64,000 nucleotides of DNA from Streptomyces sp. DG2A-72 (GCF_030499575.1 NZ_JASTLC010000001.1:5356001-5420000); one strand, 5' to 3'; counted from the first letter of the stretch, positions 55,221-63,510 are shown. Notes: a model not told the origin generated them from the letters alone. Program-made: numbers and translations.

Positions 55221-55268
55221 TCGGATCGCACCCCTGTTGACCGTGGTTGTCCGCTCTTACGGGCACGC
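55221..55268. repeat. Conserved right-end block (copy 5), interrupted by a MITE
   Basis: TCGGATCGCACCCCTGTTGA then CCGTGGTTGTCCGCTCTTAC and GGGCACGCT. The block is cut at GGGCACGCT by the 150-bp inverted-repeat element at 55271-55420; AGGGCACGC resumes on the far side. Confidence 0.65.
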
Positions 55269-55270
55269 TA

Positions 55271-55420
55271 AGGGGTCCTTGCACTATGAGCGCCCTCGAT
55301 GGGGGTGCCCCCGCTCGAGCGGAGCCGAGAGTGGGGGAGGAGCCACGTGGGCGTTTCGGCAACGCGGCGAGGTGCGGTGCCAGGCCGCGCGACCCAGGCG
55401 GGCCTAGTGCAAGGACCCCT
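55271..55420. mobile_element. 150-bp MITE with 16-bp perfect terminal inverted repeats
   Basis: AGGGGTCCTTGCACTA at the left and TAGTGCAAGGACCCCT at the right are perfect inverted repeats, flanked on both sides by TA, the target duplication of IS630/Tc1-type elements. The interior has no gene but contains GGGGGTGCCCCCGCTCGAGC, part of a repeat common in Streptomyces intergenic regions. It lacks a transposase and would need one in trans. Confidence 0.75.
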
Positions 55421-55540
55421 TAGGGCACGCCGTCGAGATCTGGCGGACTGGTGGGGTGGCCGATCGCTTCGAAGTGGATGGGCGTGCCTGGGATCGGGAG
55501 CCCCTTGTGGGCGCCGTTGTGAGTGCGAACGTGCGCTGCG

Positions 55541-56242
55541 TCAGTCGGCGGTCAGTGCGATCGCGTTGGGGACGGCGTCGAACGCCTCGCTGACGCGGGC
55601 GGCGAGCGTGGCGCGTCCGCCTTTGCCTCGGCTGCCGGCACCCTTGCCGCGTCCTGCGGTCCAGTTCTTGGCGCCGACGCGGTAGGCGCCGAAGGCGATT
55701 TCGCCGAGCAGGCGCAGGCGCACGTCCTCGCGGCCGTCGCGGCCGTCGCGGCCCAGTTTCGCCTCGAGTTGCTCGACGATCTGTTCCTGGTGGTAGGCGG
55801 CCATGACAAGGCTGTGTTTGCGCAGGCCGTTGTGGCCGGCGACAAGGCGGCGGGTGGCCAGGAAGCGGCGGGGCCAGTCGTCGTCCATGCCGGTGATGGC
55901 GGTGGTGAGCGCGGCGCGCAGGGCGGTGAGGACATCGCCGTGCAGGTCGGTCGCTGTAAAGGTGTCGACGTAGGCGATCCACAGCTCGGCCTCGGCGGCG
56001 AGGGCGACGGACTCCTTGGAGGAGTAGTAGCGGAAGAAGGTCCGCTTGGAGATCTCCACCTCGTCGACGATCTCGTCGAGAGTCACCTCGTCGAAGCCCC
56101 GCTCGGTGAAGCGCGCGAGTGCCACGTCGGCCAGGGCGCGGAAGGTGCGCTGCTTCTTGCGCTCGCGCAGTGGCAGGGCGCGATCGTCCAGGCCGCGGGT
56201 TTTGGCCGCGGCAGCGGAGGAGTCCGAGGTCGGGGTCGCCAT
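55541..56242 (-). CDS. TetR-family regulator
   Basis: 233 residues. The helix-turn-helix ALARFTERGFDEVTLDEIVD then EVEISKRTFFRYYSSKES is typical of TetR regulators, with the C-terminal helical ligand domain following. ATG at 56240-56242 follows AAGGTG. It is divergent from the ABC transporter gene at 56418 that it probably controlled; that gene is now truncated. Confidence 0.9.
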   Translation of the reverse strand: MATPTSDSSAAAAKTRGLDDRALPLRERKKQRTFRALADVALARFTERGFDEVTLDEIVDEVEISKRTFFRYYSSKESVALAAEAELWIAYVDTFTATDLHGDVLTALRAALTTAITGMDDDWPRRFLATRRLVAGHNGLRKHSLVMAAYHQEQIVEQLEAKLGRDGRDGREDVRLRLLGEIAFGAYRVGAKNWTAGRGKGAGSRGKGGRATLAARVSEAFDAVPNAIALTAD

Positions 56243-56417
56243 GCACGTCACCTTAAGCCGTCCCAGGAAAAGCCTCTGATGAGTTACTGCCTCTCATGGC
56301 ATACTGCCACTGAGTGACAGTTTCTTGGACGCTCGGCTCGGAGTACGCCATGCCCACGCCTGCTTCCTCGTCCGCCCCGACGCCCGCCTTCCGACCAGCC
56401 GCACAAGGAGGGTTCGC

Positions 56418-56790
56418 GTGAGCGTCCTGTTACGCCTGTTGGCCGCCGGCCTGCGCCCCTATGCCGGGTCAGTGGCCGCGATCGGCGCTCTGCAACTGGT
56501 GCAGATCACTGCGACGTTGTATCTGCCGACGCTGAACGCCAACGCCATCAACCACGGCGTGTTGACCGGTGACACGGGGCATGTGCTGTGGGTCGGTGGG
56601 GTGATGCTCGGCGTGACGCTGGTGCAGATGACGTGCGCTGCCGGAGCCGTGTATGTGAGCGCGCGGACGGCGATGGCGCTTGGGAGGGATCTTCGGGCCC
56701 AGGTCTTCGCCCGGGTGCAGACCTTCTCCGTGCGGGAGGTCGGGCGTTTCGGTGCGGCCTCGTTGATCACGCGGACGACAGCATCTGTGA
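56418..56790 (+). pseudogene. ABC exporter membrane domain, truncated
   Basis: GTG at 56418 with AAGGAGG starts a good exporter N-terminus: LLRLLAAGLRPYAGSVAAIG, LVQITATLYLPTLNANAINH, SARTAMALGRDLRAQVFARV then QTFSVREVGRFGAASLITRT. It breaks off after SLITRTT, where intact family members continue TNDVQQVQ. Foreign sequence (upstream region of the carboxylesterase) begins near 56785. Only two or three of six helices and no ATPase remain. Confidence 0.8.
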
Positions 56791-56914
56791 CAGCCCCTCT
56801 CCCGGTGAGTGGGCAGTTCCGCTTTTCCGAACGCAAGAAGTTGGATTTTCAATATCCTTTCCGTGCTGCCTACTGCACAACTGCAGTACGTCGAGCGATG
56901 GAAGGACAAACCCC

Positions 56915-58501
56915 ATGTTCCGAGCCCATCGCACAGCTGCCGTAGCGTGTCTCGCGACCCTACTGGCTGTGCTCACCCCCACCTCTGCCTCTGGCGCCGA
57001 TCCCGCGCGGACCGCGTCAGACCGGTCCCCGGTGATACGGACCACCGCCGGCCTGATCCGGGGTCAGGCGACCGCCGAAGGGAGGCAGTTCCTCGGCGTT
57101 CCGTATGCCGCCGATCCGGTGGGCGGGCTGCGCTGGCGTCCGCCACGGCCCCACCCGGCCTGGAAGGGCATACGCGAGGCCATGGCGTTCGGCCCCCGCT
57201 GCCTGCAGGGCACGAATCCGCAACAGGGCACCTACACCGAGAACTGCCTGAACCTGAACGTCTACACTCCGGCGAAGCCGCGGCGGCTGCCCGTGATGGT
57301 GTGGATCCATGGCGGCGGGATGATCCAGGGCGGCGGCGAAGACTACGTCGCTGACCGTTTCGCCGCGGACGGCAACGTGATCGTGGTGACCATCAACTAC
57401 CGTCTCGGCGCCTCCGGTTTCCTCACTCTGCCCGGTGTGCAGGGCAATTACGGCCTGCTCGACCAGCAGGCGGCTCTGCGCTGGGTACGCGCCAACATCG
57501 CTCGCTTCGGCGGCGACCCGCACGCGGTCACCATCGCCGGTGAGTCCTCAGGCGGCCGTGCCGTGTGCACCCAGCTGGCCTCGCCCACCGCACGCGGGCT
57601 GTTCCGGGCCGCGATCAGTCAGTCCGCCTCCTACCGCGACTGCGCGGCCATCCCCGCCAAGAGTGCCGAGACCACCGGTCGCGCCTACGCCGACGCTCTG
57701 GGCTGCACGGACACCGACTCGGACGCCGTGCTGGACTGCCTGCGCACCAAAACCCCGCAGGAACTTCTCGCCGCGCAGTCCGGCCGTAGCTGGGGACCCA
57801 TCGTCGGCGACCGCGTGCTGCCACGCCAGCCTGCCGAGACCTTCGCGGCCGGCCGGCAGGCCAAGGTGCCGGCCCTCTTCGGCACCACCCGCACCGAGGG
57901 ACGGTACTTCGACTACTTCGACTTCGACGGCAAGGGACAGCCGCTGACGGCGGAGCAGTACCCCCGGACCATGCGCGACTGGTTCGGCGAGGACATCGCA
58001 GACGAGGTGCTGTCGCGCTATCCGGTGACCGGCTACCCGACCCCCACGCTCGCGCACGCCGCCGCCCGCGGCGACCGGGACTACTCCTGCCCGACCGCCC
58101 GGGTCAGCCGGCAACTCGCCCAGGGCGCCCCGGTGTATCAGTACGAGTTCGCGGACGTGACCGGTCCGCCCGCCGAGAACCTTCGTAACCAGAACACCGA
58201 CTACGACTTCGGGGCCACGCACACCAACGACCTCCAGTACCTCTTCCGGCACAACGGACGCGAGGCGCCGTTCAACACCGAGGAGCGGCAGCTGTCCCGG
58301 CAGATGATCCAGTACTGGTCGTCGTTCGTCGCACACGGAGTCCCCCGTGCCCCCGGCCTCCCCGACATGGCCGACCAGCGCGTCCGTCCGGGCGAGGTGA
58401 TGGTCCTGCAGACCGCGTCGGCCGGCGGCCCGCGCCCGGCCGGTGACTTCACCGCCGCCCACCACTGCATGCTGTGGGACAGGGTCGCCGCCACCGGCTG
58501 A
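56915..58501 (+). CDS. Secreted type B carboxylesterase
   Basis: 528 residues. A signal peptide (to SASGAD) precedes a carboxylesterase/lipase alpha-beta hydrolase fold: GLIRGQATAEGRQFLGVPYA, ENCLNLNVYTP, oxyanion HGGGMIQGGG, nucleophile elbow IAGESSGGRAV, the acid loop region FGTTRTEGRYF, and catalytic His in FGATHTNDLQYLF. ATG at 56915; GGAAGGAC lies about 12 bp upstream. It probably hydrolyses ester groups of plant polymers or drugs outside the cell. The foreign joint with the ABC gene remnant lies about 130 bp upstream. The 295 bp after it are unrecognisable. Confidence 0.9.
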   Translation: MFRAHRTAAVACLATLLAVLTPTSASGADPARTASDRSPVIRTTAGLIRGQATAEGRQFLGVPYAADPVGGLRWRPPRPHPAWKGIREAMAFGPRCLQGTNPQQGTYTENCLNLNVYTPAKPRRLPVMVWIHGGGMIQGGGEDYVADRFAADGNVIVVTINYRLGASGFLTLPGVQGNYGLLDQQAALRWVRANIARFGGDPHAVTIAGESSGGRAVCTQLASPTARGLFRAAISQSASYRDCAAIPAKSAETTGRAYADALGCTDTDSDAVLDCLRTKTPQELLAAQSGRSWGPIVGDRVLPRQPAETFAAGRQAKVPALFGTTRTEGRYFDYFDFDGKGQPLTAEQYPRTMRDWFGEDIADEVLSRYPVTGYPTPTLAHAAARGDRDYSCPTARVSRQLAQGAPVYQYEFADVTGPPAENLRNQNTDYDFGATHTNDLQYLFRHNGREAPFNTEERQLSRQMIQYWSSFVAHGVPRAPGLPDMADQRVRPGEVMVLQTASAGGPRPAGDFTAAHHCMLWDRVAATG

Positions 58502-58796
58502 ACCGGCGGCCACCGCCCCGGCTGCGCCGCGCCCGTCCGGCGCCCCGGCGAGCAGGGGCACCCCACCGTAAACGTTGGCGACTCCTGGGGGCGAACGTGA
58601 CGTCGGCGTTCATGACCTGCTGTGGTTGTGAAGGCCGACGTTGTGTTCGCGGAGGGTGTCGGTGTCCCTGCGCGCTGACGACCCTCTTGAGGAACAACCC
58701 CGCTTGGAGATGGGATCTCAAGTGGTCTTCGTCGACCTCTTCGAGGAGCCGAACCGCCTGGTCCGTATCTCACTCGGCCTTCATGTCCTCACAGTG

Positions 58797-59156
58797 TGCT
58801 GCCGACCGGACTGTGATTCTTCCCGCGTTCCTCCGTCGGGAGCTCCGCTGGCACCTGGAGAGCTATGCCGAGCCGGGCCCCGACGGGCTGCTGTTCGTCG
58901 GGGAGAAAGGCGCTCCCTTCCGACGGAGCCCCTTCGGGCGGGAGCGGCGGAAGGCACGTGAGATCGTCGGCATGCCGGAGGGCTTCCGGTTCCACTCTGA
59001 CGACGAGCGCCAAGAGGAGGTCGCCGCCGGGTGGACGCAACGGTTCGGAAGGCTCGTGCCGCCGCCCGTGCGGAGAAGGAGCCTGACAAGCCTTCTGGCA
59101 CGAATCTGGCACGCGAGCGCCGATCACGACGGACAGCAAAAAGGCCCGGGTCTCTG
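58797..59156 (+). pseudogene. int: Tyrosine integrase pseudogene lacking the catalytic core
   Basis: VILPAFLRRELRWHLESYAE then GPDGLLFVGEKGAPF and RRKAREIVGMPEGFRFH run directly into SDDERQEEVAAG. In intact relatives HxxR, the LGH-like block and the LIYQHS tyrosine region lie between FRF and HSD, so about 50 residues with the catalytic residues are deleted in frame. A missing base near 59031 shifts the frame before MDATVRKARAAARAEKEPDK. The best preserved integrase relic in the window, immediately left of att copy E. Confidence 0.85.
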
Positions 59157-59167
59157 ACCTGGGCCTT
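59141..59167 (+). terminator. Hairpin at the end of the integrase pseudogene
   Basis: AAGGCCC-GGTC pairs with GACC-GGGCCTT (one mismatch) around a 3-base loop, between integrase end and att copy E. Confidence 0.7.
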
Positions 59168-59172
59168 AGTCG

Positions 59173-59218
59173 TGGAGCGGGTGACGAGAATCGAACTGGC
59201 GCTCTCAGCTTGGGAAGC
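59173..59218 (-). repeat. tRNA-Gly(CCC) 3'-end fragment, att site copy E
   Basis: The best copy: CCA end, acceptor 3' strand CACCCGC, T arm and anticodon loop with CCC. One change in the T arm (AACTGGCG instead of AACTCGCG). The D arm is absent and the flank is GACGGCGCC. Same orientation as the other four. Confidence 0.88.
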
Positions 59219-59291
59219 GACGGCGCCTTGGCTGGCTCTAGGTCTCTGACGTGCGCAGATCTCGTCTCCTCAGGTCGGCCGTGGGGGCCGG

Positions 59292-59343
59292 ATCGCACCG
59301 CTGTTGACCGTGGTTGTCCGCTCTTATGGGCACGCTGTGGGCA
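59292..59343. repeat. Conserved right-end block (copy 6)
   Basis: GGATCGCACCGCTGTTGACC then GTGGTTGTCCGCTCTTATGG and GCACGCTGTGGGCACGG, nearly identical to the copy beside att B. Confidence 0.65.
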
Positions 59344-59469
59344 CGGCTTCCAAGTGCGGCGGGCAGAGCGCCTGAGCGAACGGGCTTGTCCTTGGCTCGG
59401 CTGGTTCGCATGTCCAACTCGGGAAAGCGCTTCGCCAGTGCACCGCCCTCCGGCGAAGCGCTCGCCTTC

Positions 59470-59523
59470 TGGCTCACTTGCCGGCTTCCGGGCCGTACCA
59501 CTGGAGCGCCAGGCCGGTGACGG
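59470..59523 (-). pseudogene. VapC toxin C-terminal remnant
   Basis: Minus-strand translation VTGLALQWYGPEAGK and the same stop codon as the intact VapC at 53.8 kb. It ends abruptly at 59523, where a copy of the sulfatase 3' end begins; only the last 15 or so codons remain. Confidence 0.75.
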
Positions 59524-59672
59524 TCCCGTATCTCCGCGACATCATCACCACCGGCAAGGACGCGCTGAAGGTGGACAGTTGGGACCTGCGCGTCGCCGCC
59601 AAGTACCTGCTCCACGTCCTGGACGGCGACTACGAACCGACCCCATGGGCCCAGACCCAGATCGTCCTTGCG
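59524..59672 (+). pseudogene. Duplicated 3' fragment of the sulfatase gene
   Basis: VPYLRDIITTGKDALKVDSW then DLRVAAKYLLHVLDGDYEPT matches the end of the sulfatase at 63.2-63.4 kb closely, except that about 75 bp between two AAGGA repeats are deleted in frame. It is joined without gap to the VapC remnant. A duplication or recombination product spanning about 3.7 kb. Confidence 0.85.
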
Positions 59673-60589
59673 GTGGACCAGGTCGCCGGCCCGGACGGCG
59701 AGACAGCCGCCTCGTGGAAGAACACCGCCTGGCCGGCCGTCAGTAGGCTGCCGAAGACCGAGTCCTTCGGCAGGTCCCGACAGGCCCGCCGGGTACGTTC
59801 GACGCCGTACGCGTCGACGCGCAGCAGCACGGCGGTCAGGCAGCACCGCGACCGTGACGGCGAGTGCGCCCACGCGCTGCCCGCGTCGTACGACGTGCTC
59901 CGCACGCCCGCGTGCCAGGAACCACCGTGGGCGATGCCGGCCACCCACCACAGGAGCCGCAGGATCTCGCACCAGGCCGTCGCGGTCGAGGCGGCCTGGT
60001 GCCGAGGAGCATGCCCCTGCCGAGCACCGCGATCGCGGCCGGCCACCAGCGGTCCAGCAGCAGATGACCGATGCGGAGCGGCGAGGCGTTGGCGTGTGCC
60101 GCCACCACCGGGTCGTACGAAGGTGAGGTCCTGGGCGGCTCGGGAGGCTTCGGCGGCGCGCCGGGCGGCCGTCGACGGTGTGCCGGTACGGCTCGGCGAC
60201 GACCACGGCTCGGATGTACGGGTTCGCGGGAGGCCGGAAGGCCCGGGCGGCGCCGGTCGCACAGTTCATGTGCAGGGCGGCGAGGCGGACCGTGGCGCGT
60301 CCGCTCCTCGGCGCTGGAGATCGGAGCGGGAGAGTGGGAAAGAGGCGTTGCCGAAGAGGACCATCCGGCTCTAGAGTCCGGGCTCGTGGCGTCGAACAGG
60401 ATTCTCGTCGCTCGCCTGTACGTGGACCTCGGTCACCAGGCGAGCTGCCTGTGTTGCGCGGGGGCGCAGAGCTGAGCTCCTGACGGCTGCTCCGTCGCGC
60501 CCTGCCTCCGCAGTGATGTCCTGCGAGAGGTGCCCGTGAGCGCGGTTCCGGGCCGTTGCTCGTGTCGTTCTCCGTCGAAGGACCGTGCC
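59673..60589. other. Degraded stretch, no gene recognised
   Basis: About 900 bp with long but incoherent frames. Minus-strand pieces such as CRDLPKDSVFGSLLTAGQAV and RIGHLLLDRWWPAAIAVLG read like protein but lie in different frames, so this is probably a decayed minus-strand gene with several frameshifts. I cannot assign a family. Confidence 0.4.
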
Positions 60590-61484
60590 ATGCCGCACCA
60601 GGCACCCAATCCCTGCTGTGCCCCGGGACGCGAACCCGTTGCCGTGTCTGTGACCCCCGCCCCGCAGAAGCCCCGCGGCGACACCCGCATCGCCAGGCAG
60701 CTCCTGCCGCTCCCCGGCGGCTCGTTCCGCATGGGCGCGGACGACGACATCGGCTACCCGGCGGACGGCGAAGGCCCCGTCCGCGACGTCGAGTTGAGCC
60801 CCTTCCAGATCGCGGCGACCACAGTGACCAACGCCCAGTTCGCGACCCTCGTCAAGGCGACGGCCACGTCACGGACGCCGAACGCTTTGGCTTCTCCTAC
60901 GTCTTCGAGGGCTTCCTCGCTTCCGAACTGCGCGCCATCTCTCCCCGTGTCCCCGGCGCCCCGTGGTGGCGCGCGTCCAGGGCGCCACCTGGAAGCATCC
61001 CGAGGGGCCGGGGTCCGTCATCGACGTACTCCAGAACCACCCGGTCGTCCACGTCTCCTTCAACGACGCCCAGGCCTCTTCTGTGCCTGGTCCGGCACTC
61101 GCCTGCCCACCGAGGCGGAGTGGGAGTACGCGGCACGCCTGCAACATCTGGCGCGGTACCTTCCCCACCGTCAACACGGCGGAGGACGGCCACCGTTCGA
61201 CCGCCCCGCTGAAGTCCTTCAAACCCAACGGCTACGGCCTCTACAACACCGTCGGCAACGTCTGGGAATGGTGCGCCGACTGGTTCAGCCCCGACTTTCA
61301 CGCCACCGGTTCCCGCACCGACCCCACGGGCCCGCCCGACGGCGCCGCCCGCGTCATGCGCGGAGGCTTCCACCTGTGCCACGCCTCCTACTGCAACCGC
61401 TACCGCGTGGCCGCCCGCTCCTCCAACATCCCCGACAGCTCCGCCGGGAACATCGGTTTCCGCGTGGCTGCATCCCCCTCCTGA
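60590..61484 (+). pseudogene. Formylglycine-generating enzyme, broken by several frameshifts
   Basis: FGE activates sulfatases by turning their active-site Cys into formylglycine. Blocks in order: LLPLPGGSFRMGADDDIGYP (frame 1), VTDAERFGFSYVFEGFLASE (frame 2), GATWKHPEGPGSVIDVLQNH then PVVHVSFNDAQA (frame 3), FCAWSGTRLPTEAEWEYAAR (frame 1), CNIWRGTFPTVNTAEDGH and GYGLYNTVGNVWEWCADW (frame 3), ending GGFHLCHASYCNRYRVAA, which carries the catalytic Cys pair. At least four frame breaks near 60868, 60972, 61083 and 61135, plus loss of the YPWGDE stretch. ATG at 60590 with GAAGGA. Clearly non-functional as read. Confidence 0.85.
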
Positions 61485-61505
61485 CGAAAGGCATCCCTCA
61501 CCGTC

Positions 61506-63437
61506 ATGCCTGCCGACATCTCCCGGCGCCGCCTCCTGGCCTCCTCCGCGGCCACGGCCGCCGCCACCTCCCTCGACCTTCTCGCCGCCCCGACCGCCAC
61601 GGCAGCATCGGCCGAACGGCCCAACATCCTCTGGCTGGTGAGCGAGGACAACAACCCCTACCTCGGCGCGTACGGCGACGACCAGGCCGTCACCCCGGTG
61701 CTCGACCGCCTCGCCACCGACGGCATCCGCTACGAGAACTCCTTCTCCACCTACCCGGTCTGCGCCCCCAGCCGCTTCTCGCTCGTCACCGGCGTCTCCT
61801 CACAGTCGTGCGGCCCTGCCCAGCACATGCGCGCGAGCGGCAGACGCCCGGCTTGGCTGACGGGATTCCCCCAGTACCTGCGCGAGGCCGGCTACTACAC
61901 GTCGAACAACAACAAGACGGACTACAACGCCGAGTTCGACCTGAGCGCGTTATGGGACGCCAACGGCCCGTTCGCCTCGTGGGTCGGGCGGGCGTCCGGC
62001 CAGCCCTTCTTCTCCGTCTTCAACATGGGCCTCACCCACGAGTCCACGCTCTGGCTGACACCGCCGACCGGCGTCCACGACCCGGACGACGTCCCGGTGC
62101 CCGCGTACCTCCCCGACACGGAGCACGTCCGCGCCGACCGCGCCCACTACTACGACAACATCACGTCCGTCGACACCCAGGTGGGCCTGATGCTGTCCAT
62201 GCTGTCAACGGCGGGCCTCGCCGATGACACGGTCGTCTTCTACTACTCCGACAACGGCGGCGTCCTGCCCCGCTCCAAGCGCTACGCCTACGACAGCGGT
62301 CTGCGGACTGCCCTGATCGTCAAGTATCCCGAGAAATGGCAGCACTTGGCCCCGGCAGAGCCCGGCTCGGTCATCACCGCACCCGTCACCTCCCTCGACT
62401 ACGCGCCGACCGTCCTCTCCCTCGCGGGCGTCGACGTCCCTGCCTACATGGAGGGCACGTCCCTCGCCGAGGGCGAGCGGCCGTCGTACGCCTTCGGGGG
62501 CCGCGACCGTATGGACGAGCGCTACGACCTCGTGCGCACCGTCCGCGACGAGCGCTACCGCTACATCCGCAACTACGCCCCGCACCGCATCTACAACCAG
62601 CACGGCGCGTTCGAGTTCCAGCAACGCGGCTATACGGACTGGGAGAAGGCACATCTGGCGGGCACGCTGACGGAGGTTCAGGAGCGCTGGTGGGGGGAGA
62701 AGCCCGCCGAGGAGCTGTACGACCTGCACACCGACCCCGACGAGGTGCACAACCTCATCGACGACCCTGACCACCAGACCGTCCGGACCCGGCTGGCCGA
62801 GGCGCTCGACGAGCACATCCTCGCCGTCCTGGACAACGGCTTCATTCCCGAGAGCTCGGCGGCCGAGGGATACGAGGAGTCCCGCGTGCCGGGCGCCTTC
62901 CCGATCCGCCGGGTCAAGGAGCTCGCCGACCTCGCCATCCGGCGCGACCAGGCCAACATCGCACGATTCCTGGCCGAACTGGGCGACGAGAACGAGCTGA
63001 TCCGTTACTGGGCCGTACAGGGCCTGCTGATGCTCGACACGCCTGCGGCGGATGTCCTGAGGAGCAGTCCGGTGCCGGACGCACTGGAGAGGGTGCTGGC
63101 CGACGTCGCCGAGACGCCGCAGGTGAAGATCCCGGCCGCGGAACTCCTCGCCCGCCTCGACCGGCCGGGCAATGCGGTCCCGTATCTCCGCGACATCATC
63201 ACCACCGGCAAGGATCCCCGCGTCCAGCTCCAGGCGGTCACGGCCCTGACGTACCTTCCGCAGAAGTACGCGGCCGACGCCCTTCCCGCCCTCAAGGATG
63301 CGCTGAAGGTGGACAGTTGGGATCTGCGCGTCGCCGCCAAGTACCTGATCTACGTCCTCGACGGCGACTACGAACCGACCCCCTGGGTCCAGACCCAGAT
63401 CGTCCTCGCGGGCGGGATCCCCACCGAACAGGGGTAG
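61506..63437 (+). CDS. Exported sulfatase (CxPSR type) with helical-repeat C-terminus
   Basis: 643 residues. Twin-arginine signal SRRRLLASSAATAAATSLDL. Alkaline-phosphatase-like sulfatase domain: PNILWLVSEDNNPYLGAYGD (metal ligands), active-site VCAPSR with Cys at about 86 for formylglycine conversion, DNTKTDYN-like NNNKTDY, GLTHES, YYSDNGGVLPRSK, and YDLHTDPDEVHNLIDDP. The last about 150 residues (LIRYWAVQGLLMLD, VQLQAVTALTYLPQKYAADA, LRVAAKYLIYVLDG) look like HEAT-type repeats. It probably removes sulfate from a glycan or other exported substrate. The cognate activating enzyme just upstream is broken, so activity needs another FGE. Start ATG 61506 is 21 bp after that locus. Confidence 0.88.
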   Translation: MPADISRRRLLASSAATAAATSLDLLAAPTATAASAERPNILWLVSEDNNPYLGAYGDDQAVTPVLDRLATDGIRYENSFSTYPVCAPSRFSLVTGVSSQSCGPAQHMRASGRRPAWLTGFPQYLREAGYYTSNNNKTDYNAEFDLSALWDANGPFASWVGRASGQPFFSVFNMGLTHESTLWLTPPTGVHDPDDVPVPAYLPDTEHVRADRAHYYDNITSVDTQVGLMLSMLSTAGLADDTVVFYYSDNGGVLPRSKRYAYDSGLRTALIVKYPEKWQHLAPAEPGSVITAPVTSLDYAPTVLSLAGVDVPAYMEGTSLAEGERPSYAFGGRDRMDERYDLVRTVRDERYRYIRNYAPHRIYNQHGAFEFQQRGYTDWEKAHLAGTLTEVQERWWGEKPAEELYDLHTDPDEVHNLIDDPDHQTVRTRLAEALDEHILAVLDNGFIPESSAAEGYEESRVPGAFPIRRVKELADLAIRRDQANIARFLAELGDENELIRYWAVQGLLMLDTPAADVLRSSPVPDALERVLADVAETPQVKIPAAELLARLDRPGNAVPYLRDIITTGKDPRVQLQAVTALTYLPQKYAADALPALKDALKVDSWDLRVAAKYLIYVLDGDYEPTPWVQTQIVLAGGIPTEQG

Positions 63438-63510
63438 CCCGTCACGGGTATCCCTTGGTGCCCCGCCCGCGACGTCCCGGCGGAGCGCGGCGCTGGGGAG
63501 CCGCCCGCTG

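Noticed and set aside
12329..59218. A functional tRNA-Gly gene at any of the five sites
   Set aside because: Each site lacks the D arm and 5' acceptor strand; sequence beyond the anticodon stem is foreign.
15186..59343. A CRISPR array from the repeated elements
   Set aside because: Copies are kilobases apart, unequal in length and explained by tRNA scars and element ends; no short regular spacing.
59238..60605. A 455-codon minus-strand frame
   Set aside because: It runs through the VapC remnant, the antisense of the sulfatase fragment and the right-end block in one frame, so it cannot be one gene.
61400..61654. A minus-strand frame overlapping the sulfatase start
   Set aside because: Antisense to the signal peptide of the sulfatase; composition is Ala/Arg-rich and no ribosome site is seen.
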